Assembly: GCA_033026295.1 (NCBI GenBank)
Contig: JAUPFM010000062.1
Span: forward strand, 117,919 to 181,918
From: Channa striata
Taxonomy: Eukaryota; Chordata; Actinopteri; Anabantiformes; Channidae
DNA: 64,000 nucleotides
Direction: 5' to 3'
Both the position numbers and the translations under genes were made by a program. Below are positions 26,947 through 39,945 of the stretch, piece after piece (within the stretch, counting starts at the first letter, position 1; every line of letters begins with the position of its first letter). Below the pieces are notes generated by a model, which was not told where the DNA came from, made no database searches, and was given only the letters and a program-made list of their open reading frames with translations.

Positions 26947-29900
26947 CCAAGCTTGTATTGAACAATTTCTGCACCAAACTCAAATAAAACTGTGTCTGCC
27001 TTCCTTTTTAGCCTAAATCCACTCAGGACAGACTGAAAATAAGCTTGTGGGATGTTTCCTTAAAAGACAGTAAATGCATGTAATTCAAGCATCCTTTTAT
27101 GCTCGCAATCGCCTTTTCTCAGCGAGAAAATGCTGTTTTGAAGCCAATCTTGTATTGAACAATTTCTGCACCAAACTCAAATAAAACTGTGTCTGCCTTC
27201 TTATTTAGCCTAAATCCAGTCAGCAGAATATAAAAACAAGCTTGTGGGATGTTTCCTTAAAAGACAGTAAATGCATGTAATTCAAGCATCCTTTTATGCT
27301 CGCAATCGCCTTTTCACAGCGAGAAAATGCTGTTTTGAAGCCAAGCTTGTATTGAACAATTTCTGCACCAAACTCAAATAAAACTGTGTCTGCCTTCTTA
27401 TTTAGCCTTAATCCACTCAGGAGAGACTGAAAATAAACTTGTGGGATGTTTCCTTAAAAGACAGTAAATGCATGTAATTCAAGCATCCTTTTATCCTCGC
27501 AATCGCCTTTTCTCAGCGAGAAAATGCTGTTTTGAAGCCAAGCTTGTATTGAACAATTTCTGCACCAAACTCAAATAAAACTGTGTCTGCCTTCTTATTT
27601 AGCCTAAATCCAGTCAGCAGAATATAAAAACAAGCTTGTGGGATGTTTCCTTTAAAGACAGTAAATGCATGTAATTCAAGCATCCTTTTATGCTCGTTAT
27701 CGCCTTTTCACAGCGAGAAAATGCTGTTTTGAAGCAAAGCTTGTATTGAACAATTTCTGCACCAAACTCAAATAAAACTGTGTCTGCCTTCTTATTTAGC
27801 CTTAATCCACTCAGGAGAGACTGAAAATAAACTTGTGGGATGTTTCCTTAAAAGACAGTAAATGCATGTAATTCAAGCATCCTTTTATCCTCGCAATCGC
27901 CTTTTCTCAGCGAGAAAATGCTGTTTTGAAGCCAATCTTGTATTGAACAATTTCTGCACCAAACTCAAATAAAACCGTGTCTGCCTTCTTATTTAGATTA
28001 AATCCAGTCAGCAGAATATAAAAACAAGCTTGTGGGATGTTTCCTTAAAAGACAGTAAATGCATGTAATTCAAGCATCCTTTTATGTTAGTAATCGCCTT
28101 TTCTCAGCGAGAAAATGCTGTTTTGAAGCCAATCTTGTATTGAACAATTTCTGAACCAAACTCAAATAAAACTGTGTCTGCCTTCTTATTTAGCCTAAAT
28201 CCACTCAGGAGAGACTGAAAATAAGCTTGTGGGATGTTTCCTTAAAAGACAGTAAATGCATGTAATTCAAGCATCCTTTCATGCTCAATCGCCTTTTCTC
28301 AGCGAGAAAATGCTGTTTTAAAGCCAATCTTGTATTGAACAATTTCTGCACCAAATTCAAATAAAACTGTGTCTGCCTTCTTATTTAGCCTAAATCCACT
28401 CAGGAGAGACTGAAAATAAGCTTGTGGGATGTTTCCTTAAAAGACAGTAAATGCATGTAATTCAAGCATCCTTTTATGCTCGCAATCGCCTTTTCTCAGC
28501 GAGAAAATGCTGTTTTGAAGCAAAGCTTGAATTGAACAATTTCTGCACCAAACTCAAATAAAACCGTGTCTGCCTTCTTATTTAGCGTAAATCCACCCAG
28601 AAGAGACTGAAAATAAGCTTTTGGGATGTTTCCTTAAAAGACAGTAAATGCATGTAATTCAAGCATCCTTTTATGCTCGCAATCGCCTTTTCTCAGCGAG
28701 AAAATGCTGTTTTGAAGCCAATCTTGTATAGAACAATTTCTGCACCAAACTCAAATAAAACTGTGTCTGCCTTCTTATTTAGCCTAAATCCAGTCAGCAG
28801 AATATAAAAACAAGCTTGTGGGATGTTTCCTTAAAAGACAGTAAATGCATGTAATTCAAGCATCCTTTTATGTTCGCAATCGCCTTTTCTCAGCGAGAAA
28901 ATGCTGTTTTGAGGCCAATCTTGTATTGAACAATTTCTGCACCAAACTCAAATAGAACTTTGTCTGCCTTCTTATTTAGCCTAAATCCAGTCAGCAGAAC
29001 ATAAAAACAAGCATGTGGGAAGTTTCCTTAAAAGAGAGTAAATGCATGTAATTCAAGCATCCTTTTATTCTCGCAATCGCCTTTTCTCAGCGAGAAAATG
29101 CTGTTTTAAAGCCAAGCTTGTATTGAACAATTTCTGCACCAAACTCAAATAAAACTGTGTCTGCCTTCTTATTTAGCCTAAATCCAGTCAGCAGAACATA
29201 AAAACAAGCTTGTGGGATGTTTCATTAAAAGACAGTAAATGCATGTAATTCAAGCATCCTTTTATGCTCACTTAATCGCCTTTTCTCAGCGAGAAAATGC
29301 TGTTTTAAAGCAAAGCTTGAATTGAACAATTTCTGCACCAAACTCAAATAAAACCGTGTCTGCCTTCTTATTTAGCGTAAATCCACCCAGAAGAGACTGA
29401 AAATAAGCTTTTGGGATGTTTCCTTAAAAGACAGTAAATGCATGTAATTCAAGCATCCTTTTATTCTCGCAATCGCCTTTTCTCAGCGAGAAAATGCTGT
29501 TTTGAAGCCAATCTTGTATTGAACAATTTCTGCACCAAATTCAAATAAAACTGTGTCTGCCTTCTTATTTAGCCTAAATCCACTCAGGAGAGACTGAAAA
29601 TAAGCTTGTGGGATGTTTCCTTAAAAGACAGTAAATGCATGTAATTCAAGCATCCTTTTATGCTCGCAATCGCCTTTTCTCAGCGAGAAAATGCTGTTTT
29701 GAAGCAAAGCTTGAATTGAACAATTTCTGCACCAAACTCAAATAAAACCGTGTCTGCCTTCTTATTTAGCGTAAATCCACCCAGAAGAGACTGAAAATAA
29801 GCTTTTGGGATGTTTCCTTAAAAGACAGTAAATGCATGTAATTCAAGCATCCTTTTATGCTCGCAATCGCCTTTTCTCAGCGAGAAAATGCTGTTTTGAA

Positions 29901-32900
29901 GCCAATCTTGTATAGAACAATTTCTGCACCAAACTCAAATAAAACTGTGTCTGCCTTCTTATTTAGCCTAAATCCAGTCAGCAGAATATAAAAACAAGCT
30001 TGTGGGATGTTTCCTTAAAAGACAGTAAATGCATGTAATTCAAGCATCCTTTTATGTTCTTAATCGCCTTTTCTCAGCGAGAAAATGCTGTTTTGAGGCC
30101 AATCTTGTATTGAACAATTTCTGCACCAAACTCAAATAGAACTTTGTCTGCCTTCTTATTTAGCCTAAATCCAGTCAGCAGAACATAAAAACAAGCATGT
30201 GGGAAGTTTCCTTAAAAGAGAGTAAATGCATGTAATTCAAGCATCCTTTTATTCTCGCAATCGCCTTTTCTCAGCGAGAAAATGCTGTTTTGAAGCCAAT
30301 CTTCTATTGAACAATTTCTGCACCAAAGTAAAATAAAACTGTGTCTGCATTCTTATTTAGCCTAAATCCACTCAGGAGAGACTGAAAATAAGCTTGTGGG
30401 ATGTTTCCTTAAAAGACACTAAATGCATGTAAATCAAGCATCCTTTTATGCTCGCAATCGTCTTTTCTCAGCGAGAAAATGCTGTTTTGAAGCCAAGCTT
30501 GTATTGAACCATTTCTGCACCAAAGTCAAATAAAACCGTGTCTGCCTTCTTATTTAGCCTAAATCCAGTCAGCAGAATATAAAAACAAGCTTGTGGGATG
30601 TTTCCTTAAAAGACAGTAAATGCATGTAATTCAAGCATCCTTTTATGTTCGCAATCGCCTTTTCTCAGCGAGAAAATGCTGTTTTGAGGCCAATCTTGTA
30701 TTGAACAATTTCTGCACCAAACTCAAATAAAACTGTGTCTGCCTTCCTTTTTTTAGCATAAATCCACTCAGGAGAGACTGAAAATAAGCTTGTGGGATGT
30801 TTCCTTAAAAGACAGTAAATGCATGTAATTCAAGCATCCTTTTATGCTCGCAATCGCCTTTTCTCAGCGAGAAAATGCTGTTTTGAAGCCAAGCTTGTAT
30901 TGAACAATTTCTGCACCAAACTCAAATAGAACTTTGTCTGCCTTCTTATTTAGCCTAAATCCAGTCAGCATAACATAAAAACAAGCATGTGGGATGTTTC
31001 CTTAAAAGAGAGTAAATGCATGTAATTCAAGCATCCTTTTATTCTACAATCGCCTTTTCTCAGCGAGAAAATGCTGTTTTGAAGCCAAGCTTGTATTGAA
31101 CAATTTCTGCACCAAACTCAAATAAAACTGTGTCTGCCTTCTTATTTAGCCTAAATCCAGTCAGCAGAACATAAAAACAAGCATGTGGGATGTTTCCTTA
31201 AAAGAGAGTAAATGCATGTAATTCAAGCATCCTTTTATGCTCATAATCGCCTTTTCTCAGTGAGAAAATGCTGTTTTGAAGCCAATCTTCTATTGAACAA
31301 TTTCTGCACCAAACTCAAATAAAAATGTGTCTGCCTTCTTATTTAGCCTAAATCCACTCAGGAGAGACTGAAAATAAGCTTGTGGGATGTTTCCTTAAAA
31401 GACAGTAAATGCATGTAAATCAAGCATCCTTTTATGCTCGCAATCGCCTTTTCTCAGCGAGAAAATGCTGTTTTGAAGCCAAGCTTGTATTGAACAATTT
31501 CTGCACCAAAGTCAAATAAAACTGTGTCTGCCTTCTTATTTAGCCTAAATCCAGTCAGAAGAATATAAAAACAAGCTTGTGGGATGTTTCCTTTAAAGAC
31601 AGTAAATGCATGTAATTCAAGCATCCTTTTATGCTCGTTATCGCCTTTTCACAGCGAGAAAATGCTGTTTTGAAGCAAAGCTTGTATTGAACAATTTCTG
31701 CACCAAACTCAAATAAAACCGTGTCTGCCTTCTTATTTAGATTAAATCCAGTCAGCAGAATATAAAAACAAGCTTGTGGGATGTTTCCTTAAAAGACAGT
31801 AAATGCATGTAATTCAAGCATCCTTTTATGTTCGCAATCGCCTTTTCACAGTGAGAAAATGCTGTTTTGAAGCCAATCTTGTATTGAACAATTTCTGCAC
31901 CAAATTCAAATAAAACTGTGTCTGCCTTCTTATTTAGCCTAAATCCACTCAGGAGAGACTGAAAATAAGCTTGTGGGATGTTTCCTTAAAAGACAGTAAA
32001 TGCATGTAATTCAAGTATCCTTTTATGCTCTGCAATCGCCTTTTCTCAGCGAGAAAATGCTGTTTTGAAGCCAAGCTTGTATTGAACAATTTCTGCACCA
32101 AAGTCAAATAAAACTGTGTTTGCCTTCTTATTTAGCCTAAATCCAGTAAGCAGAACATAAAAACAAGCTTGTGGGATGTTTCATTAAAAGACAGTAAATG
32201 CATGTAATTCAAGCATCCTTTTATGCTCATAATCGCCTTTTCTCAGCGAGAAAATGATGTTTTGAAGCCAATCTTGTATTGAACAATTTCTGCACCAAAC
32301 TCAAATAAAACTGTGTCTGCCTTCCTTTTTAGCCTAAATCCACTCAGGAGAGACTGAAAATAAACTTGTGGGATGTTTCCTTAAAAGACAGTAAATGCAT
32401 GTAATTCAAGCATCCTTTTATGCTCAGAATCGCCTTTTCTCAGCGAGAAAATGCTGTTTTGAAGCCAATCTTGTATTGAACAATTTCTGCACCAAACTCA
32501 AATAAAACTGTGTCTGCCTTCTTATTAAGCCTAAATCCAGTCAGCAGAATATAAAAACAAGCTTGTGGGATGTTTCCTTAAAAGACAGTAAATGCATGTA
32601 AATCAAGCATCCTTTTATGCTCGCAATCGCCTTTTCTCAGCGAGAAAATGCTGTTTTGAAGCCAAGCTTGTATTGAACAATTTCTGCACCAAACTCAAAT
32701 AAAACTGTGTCTGCCTTCTTATTTAGCCTAAATCCAGTCAGCAGAATATAAAAACAAGCTTGTGGGATGTTTCCTTTAAAGACAGTAAATGCATGTAATT
32801 CAAGCATCCTTTTATGCTCGCAATCGCCTTTTCTCAGCGAGAAAATGGTGTTTTGAAGCCAAGCTTGTATTGAACAATTTCTGCACCAAACTCAAATAAA

Positions 32901-33710
32901 ACCGTGTCTGCCTTCTTATTTAGATTAAATCCAGTCAGCAGAATATAAAAACAAGCTTGTGGGATGTTTCCTTAAAAGACAGTAAATGCATGTAATTCAA
33001 GCATCCTTTTATGCTCGCAATCGCCTTTTCTCAGCGAGAAAATGCTGTTTTGAAGCCAAGCTTGTATTGAACAATTTCTGCACCAAAGTCAAATAAAACT
33101 GTGTTTGCCTTCTTATTTAGCCTAAATCCAGTAAGCAGAACATAAAAACAAGCTTGTGGGATGTTTCATTAAAAGACAGTAAATGCATGTAATTCAAGCA
33201 TCCTTTTATGCTCGCAATCGCCTTTTCTCAGCGAGAAAATGATGTTTTGAAGCCAATCTTGTATTGAACAATTTCTGCACCAAACTCAAATAAAACTGTG
33301 TCTGCCTTCCTTTTTAGCCTAAATCCACTCAGGAGAGACTGAAAATAAGATTGTGGGATGTTTCCTTAAAAGACAGTAAATGCATGTAATTCAAGCATCC
33401 TTTTATGCTCGCAATCGCCTTTTCTCAGCGAGAAAATGCTGTTTTGAAGCCAACTTGTATTGAACAATTTCTGCACCAAAGTCAAATAAAACTGTGTCTG
33501 TCTTCTTATTTAGCCTAAATCCAGTCAGCAGAACATAAAAACAAGCTTGTGGGATGTTTCCTTAAAAGACAGTAAATGCATGTAATTCAAGCATCCTTTT
33601 ATGCTCGCAATCGCCTTTTCTCAGCGAGAAAATGCTGTTTTGAAGCCAAGCTTGTATTGAACAATTTCTGCACAAACTCAAATAAAACCGTGTCTGCCTT
33701 CTTATTTAGC

Positions 33711-36075
33711 GTAAATCCACTCAGGAGAGACTGAAAATAAGCTTGTGGGATGTTTCCTTAAAAGACAGTAAATGCATGTAATTCATGCATCCTTTTATGC
33801 TCGCAATCGCCTTTTCTCAGCGAGAAAATACTGTTTTGAAGCCAATCTTGTATTGAACAATTTCTGCACCAAAGTCAAATAAAACTGTGTCTGCCTTCTT
33901 ATTTAGCCTAAATCCAGTCAGCAGAATATAAAAACAAGCTTGTGGGATGTTTCCTTTAAAGACAGTAATGAATGTAATTCAAGCATCCTTTTATGCTCGC
34001 AATCGCCTTTTCTCAGCGAGAAAATGCTGTTTTGAAGCCAAGCTTGTATTGAACAATTTCTGCACCAAACTCAAATAAAACCGTGTCTGCCTTCTTATTT
34101 AGATTAAATCCAGTCAGCAGAATATAAAAACAAGCTTGTGGGATGTTTCCTTAAAAGACAGTAAATGCATGTAATTCAAGCATCCTTTTATGCTCGTAAT
34201 CGCCTTTTCTCAGCGAGAAAGTGCTGTTTTGAAGCCAAGCTTGTATTGAACAATTTCTGCACCAAAGTCAAATAAAACTGTGTTTGCCTTCTTATTTAGC
34301 CTAAATCCAGTAAGCAGAACATAAAAACAAGCTTGTGGGATGTTTCATTAAAAGACAGTAAATGCATGTAATTCAAGCATCCTTTTATGCTCTTAATCGC
34401 CTTTTCTCAGCGAGAAAATGGTGTTTTGAAGCCAAGCTTGTATTGAACAATTTCTGCACCAAACTCAAATAAAACTGTGTCTGCCTTCTTATTTAGCCTA
34501 AATCCACTCAGGAGAGACTGAAAATAAGCTTGTGGGATGTTTCCTTAAAAGACAGTAAATGCATGTAATTCAAGCATCCTTTTATGCTCCAGCAATCGCC
34601 TTTTCTCAGCGAGAAAATGCTGTTTTGAAGCCAACTTGTATTGAACAATTTCTGCACCAAAGTCAAATAAAACTGTGTCTGTCTTCTTATTTAGCCTAAA
34701 TCCAGTCAGCAGAACATAAAAACAAGCTTGTGGGATGTTTCCTTAAAAGACAGTAAATGCATGTAATTCAAGCATCCTTTTATGCTCAATCGCCTTTTCT
34801 CAGCGAGAAAATGCTGTTTTGAAGCCAAGCTTGTATTGAACAATTTCTGCACCAAAGTCAAATAAAACTGTGTCTGCCTTCTTATTTAGCCTAAATCCAG
34901 TCAGCAGAATATAAAAACAAGCTTGTGGGATGTTTCCTTTAAAGACAGTAAATGCATGTAATTCAAGCATCCTTTTATGCTCGCAATCGCCTTTTCTCAG
35001 CGAGAAAATGCTGTTTTGAAGCCAAGCTTGTATTGAACAATTTCTGCACCAAAGTCAAATAAAACTGTGTTTGCCTTCTTATTTAGCCTAAATCCAGTAA
35101 GCAGAAGCTAAAAAACCAGCTTGTGGGATGTTTCATTAAAAGACAGTAAATGCATGTAATTCAAGCATCCTTTTATGCTCTTAATCGCCTTTTCTCAGCG
35201 AGAAAATGATGTTTTGAAGCCAATCTTGTATTGAACAATTTCTGCACCAAACTCAAATAAAACTGTGTCTGCCTTCTTATTTAGCCTAAATCCACTCAGG
35301 AGAGACTGAAAATAAGCTTGTGGGATGTTTCCTTAAAAGACAGTAAATGCATGTAATTCAAGCATCCTTTTATGCTCGCAATCGCCTTTTCTCAGCGAGA
35401 AAATGGTGTTTTGAAGCCAAGCTTGTATTGAACAATTTCTGCACCAAACTCAAATAAAACCGTGTCTGCCTTCTTATTTAGATTAAATCCAGTCAGCAGA
35501 ATATAAAAACAAGCTTGTGGGATGTTTCCTTAAAAGACAGTAAATGCATGTAATTCAAGCATCCTTTTATGCTCGTAATCGCCTTTTCTCAGCGAGAAAA
35601 TGGTGTTTTGAAGCCAAGCTTGTATTGAACAATTTCTGCACCAAACTCAAATAAAACTGTGTCTGCCTTCTTATTTAGCCTAAATCCACTCAGGAGAGAC
35701 TGAAAATAAGCTTGTGGGATGTTTCCTTAAAAGACAGTAAATGCATGTAATTCAAGCATCCTTTTATGCTCAATAATCGCCTTTTCTCAGCGAGAAAATG
35801 CTGTTTTGAAGCCAATCTTGTATTGAACAATTTCTGCACCAAACTCAAATAAAACTGTGTCTGCCTTCTTATTTAGCCTAAATCCAGTCAGCAGAATATA
35901 AAAACAAGCTTGTGGGATGTTTCCTTAAAAGACAGTAAATGCATGTAATTCAAGCATCCTTTCATGCTGCAATCGCCTTTTCTCAGCGAGAAAATGCTGT
36001 TTTGAAGCCAATCTTGTATTGAACAATTTCTGCACCAAATTCAAATAAAACTGTGTCTGCCTTCTTATTTAGCCT
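33711..36075 (+). repeat. Segmental duplication within the array, copy A
   Basis: Unusual markers shared with copy B identify this block: ATTCATGCATCC (33780), GAAAATACTG (33824), CAGTAATGAATG (33963), GAAAGTGCTG (34217), CCAACTTG (34631) and CAGAAGCTAAAAA (35103). Matching markers lie about 2954 bp (15 monomers) to the right. Block ends are approximate because all monomers resemble each other. Confidence 0.75.
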
Positions 36076-36663
36076 AAATCCAGTCAGCAGAATATAAAAA
36101 CAAGCTTGTGGGATGTTTCCTTTAAAGACAGTAAATGCATGTAATTCAAGCATCCTTTTATGCTCATAATCGCCTTTTCTCAGCGAGAAAATGGTGTTTT
36201 GAAGCCAAGCTTGTATTGAACAATTTCTGCACCAAACTCAAATAAAACCGTGTCTGCCTTCTTATTTAGATTAAATCCAGTCAGCAGAATATAAAAACAA
36301 GCTTGTGGGATGTTTCCTTAAAAGACAGTAAATGCATGTAATTCAAGCATCCTTTTATGCTCATAATCGCCTTTTCTCAGCGAGAAAATGCTGTTTTGAA
36401 GCCAAGCTTGTATTGAACAATTTCTGCACCAAAGTCAAATAAAACTGTGTTTGCCTTCTTATTTAGCCTAAATCCAGTAAGCAGAACATAAAAACAAGCT
36501 TGTGGGATGTTTCATTAAAAGACAGTAAATGCATGTAATTCAAGCATCCTTTTATGCTCGCAATCGCCTTTTCTCAGCGAGAAAATGATGTTTTGAAGCC
36601 AATCTTGTATTGAACAATTTCTGCACCAAACTCAAATAAAACTGTGTCTGCCTTCCTTTTTAG

Positions 36664-39225
36664 CCTAAATCCACTCAGGAGAGACTGAAAATAAGCTTGT
36701 GGGATGTTTCCTTAAAAGACAGTAAATGCATGTAATTCATGCATCCTTTTATGCTCGCAATCGCCTTTTCTCAGCGAGAAAATACTGTTTTGAAGCCAAT
36801 CTTGTATTGAACAATTTCTGCACCAAAGTCAAATAAAACTGTGTCTGCCTTCTTATTTAGCCTAAATCCAGTCAGCAGAATATAAAAACAAGCTTGTGGG
36901 ATGTTTCCTTTAAAGACAGTAATGAATGTAATTCAAGCATCCTTTTATGCTCGCAATCGCCTTTTCTCAGCGAGAAAATGCTGTTTTGAAGCCAAGCTTG
37001 TATTGAACAATTTCTGCACCAAACTCAAATAAAACCGTGTCTGCCTTCTTATTTAGATTAAATCCAGTCAGCAGAATATAAAAACAAGCTTGTGGGATGT
37101 TTCCTTAAAAGACAGTAAATGCATGTAATTCAAGCATCCTTTTATGCTCGCAATCGCCTTTTCTCAGCGAGAAAGTGCTGTTTTGAAGCCAAGCTTGTAT
37201 TGAACAATTTCTGCACCAAAGTCAAATAAAACTGTGTTTGCCTTCTTATTTAGCCTAAATCCAGTAAGCAGAACATAAAAACAAGCTTGTGGGATGTTTC
37301 ATTAAAAGACAGTAAATGCATGTAATTCAAGCATCCTTTTATGCTTAATCGCCTTTTCTCAGCGAGAAAATGGTGTTTTGAAGCCAAGCTTGTATTGAAC
37401 AATTTCTGCACCAAACTCAAATAAAACTGTGTCTGCCTTCTTATTTAGCCTAAATCCACTCAGGAGAGACTGAAAATAAGCTTGTGGGATGTTTCCTTAA
37501 AAGACAGTAAATGCATGTAATTCAAGCATCCTTTTATGCTCGCAATCGCCTTTTCTCAGCGAGAAAATGCTGTTTTAAACCAACTTGTATTGAACAATTT
37601 CTGCACCAAAGTCAAATAAAACTGTGTCTGTCTTCTTATTTAGCCTAAATCCAGTCAGCAGAACATAAAAACAAGCTTGTGGGATGTTTCCTTAAAAGAC
37701 AGTAAATGCATGTAATTCAAGCATCCTTTTATGCTCTTGCAATCGCCTTTTCTCAGCGAGAAAATGCTGTTTTGAAGCCAAGCCTGTATTGAACAATTTC
37801 TGCACCAAAGTCAAATAAAACTGTGTCTGCCTTCTTATTTAGCCTAAATCCAGTCAGCAGAATATAAAAACAAGCTTGTGGGATGTTTCCTTTAAAGACA
37901 GTAAATGCATGTAATTCAAGCATCCTTTTATGCTCAGAATCGCCTTTTCTCAGCGAGAAAATGCTGTTTTGAAGCCAAGCTTGTATTGAACAATTTCTGC
38001 ACCAAAGTCAAATAAAACTGTGTTTGCCTTCTTATTTAGCCTAAATCCAGTAAGCAGAAGCTAAAAACCAGCTTGTGGGATGTTTCATTAAAAGACAGTA
38101 AATGCATGTAATTCAAGCATCCTTTTATGCTCGCAATCGCCTTTTCTCAGCGAGAAAATGATGTTTTGAAGCCAATCTTGTATTGAACAATTTCTGCACC
38201 AAACTCAAATAAAACTGTGTCTGCCTTCTTATTTAGCCTAAATCCACTCAGGAGAGACTGAAAATAAGCTTGTGGGATGTTTCCTTAAAAGACAGTAAAT
38301 GCATGTAATTCAAGCATCCTTTTATGCTCGCAATCGCCTTTTCTCAGCGAGAAAATGGTGTTTTGAAGCCAAGCTTGTATTGAACAATTTCTGCACCAAA
38401 CTCAAATAAAACCGTGTCTGCCTTCTTATTTAGATTAAATCCAGTCAGCAGAATATAAAAACAAGCTTGTGGGATGTTTCCTTAAAAGACAGTAAATGCA
38501 TGTAATTCAAGCATCCTTTTATGCTGCAATCGCCTTTTCTCAGCGAGAAAATGCTGTTTTGAAGCCAAGCTTGTATTGAACAATTTCTGCACCAAAGTCA
38601 AATAAAACTGTGTTTGCCTTCTTATTTAGCCTAAATCCAGTAAGCAGAACATAAAAACAAGCTTGTGGGATGTTTCATTAAAAGACAGTAAATGCATGTA
38701 ATTCAAGCATCCTTTTATGCTCATAATCGCCTTTTCTCAGCGAGAAAATGGTGTTTTGAAGCCAAGCTTGTATTGAACAATTTCTGCACCAAACTCAAAT
38801 AAAACTGTGTCTGCCTTCTTATTTAGCCTAAATCCACTCAGGAGAGACTGAAAATAAGCTTGTGGGATGTTTCCTTAAAAGACAGTAAATGCATGTAATT
38901 CAAGCATCCTTTTATGCTCATAATCGCCTTTTCTCAGCGAGAAAATGCTGTTTGAAGCCAATCTTGTATTGAACAATTTCTGCACCAAACTCAAATAAAA
39001 CTGTGTCTGCCTTCTTATTTAGCCTAAATCCAGTCAGCAGAATATAAAAACAAGCTTGTGGGATGTTTCCTTAAAAGACAGTAAATGCATGTAATTCAAG
39101 CATCCTTTCATGCTCGCAATCGCCTTTTCTCAGCGAGAAAATGCTGTTTTGAAGCCAATCTTGTATTGAACAATTTCTGCACCAAATTCAAATAAAACTG
39201 TGTCTGCCTTCTTATTTAGCCTAAA
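36664..39225 (+). repeat. Segmental duplication within the array, copy B
   Basis: It is the partner of the block starting near 33711. It contains one extra monomer (about 38565-38760, with TAAGCAGAACAT). Outside the hypervariable spot I see only about five small differences, for example TTTTAAACC for TTTTGAAGCC at 37571, AGCCTG for AGCTTG at 37780, one A fewer in the A run at 38063, and one T lost at 38950. At the hypervariable spot, nine of twelve aligned monomers differ. Confidence 0.75.
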
Positions 39226-39945
39226 TCCACTCAGGAGAGACTGAAAATAAGCTTGTGGGATGTTTCCTTAAAAGACAGTAAATGCATGTAATTCAAGCAT
39301 CCTTTTATGCTCGCAATCGCCTTTTCTCAGCGAGAAAATGCTGTTTTGAAGCCAAGCTTGAATTGAACAATTTCTGCACCAAACTCAAATAAAACCGTGT
39401 CTGCCTTCTTATTTAGCGTAAATCCACCCAGAAGAGACTGAAAATAAGCTTTTGGGATGTTTCCTTAAAAGACAGTAAATGCATGTAATTCAAGCATCCT
39501 TTTATGCTCGCAATCGCCTTTTCTCAGCGAGAAAATGCTGTTTTAAAGCCAATCTTGTATAGAACAATTTCTGCACCAAACTCAAATAAAACTGTGTCTG
39601 CCTTCTTATTTAGCCTAAATCCAGTCAGCAGAATATAAAAACAAGCTTGTGGGATGTTTCCTTAAAAGACAGTAAATGCATGTAATTCAAGCATCCTTTT
39701 ATGCTTCGCAATCGCCTTTTCTCAGCGAGAAAATGCTGTTTTGAAGCCAAGCTTGTATTGAACAATTTCTGCACCAAACTCAAATAGAACTTTGTCTGCC
39801 TTCTTATTTAGCCTAAATCCAGTCAGCAGAACATAAAAACAAGCATGTGGGATGTTTCCTTAAAAGAGAGTAAATGCATGTAATTCAAGCATCCTTTTAT
39901 TCTCTTAATCGCCTTTTCTCAGCGAGAAAATGCTGTTTTGAAGCC

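Noticed and set aside
26726..26983. Open frame of 85 codons on the minus strand, and similar ones at 1333-1521, 43355-43552 and 53201-53467
   Set aside because: They lie wholly within satellite monomers, repeat the same translated satellite text, and stay open only where local indels keep the frame.
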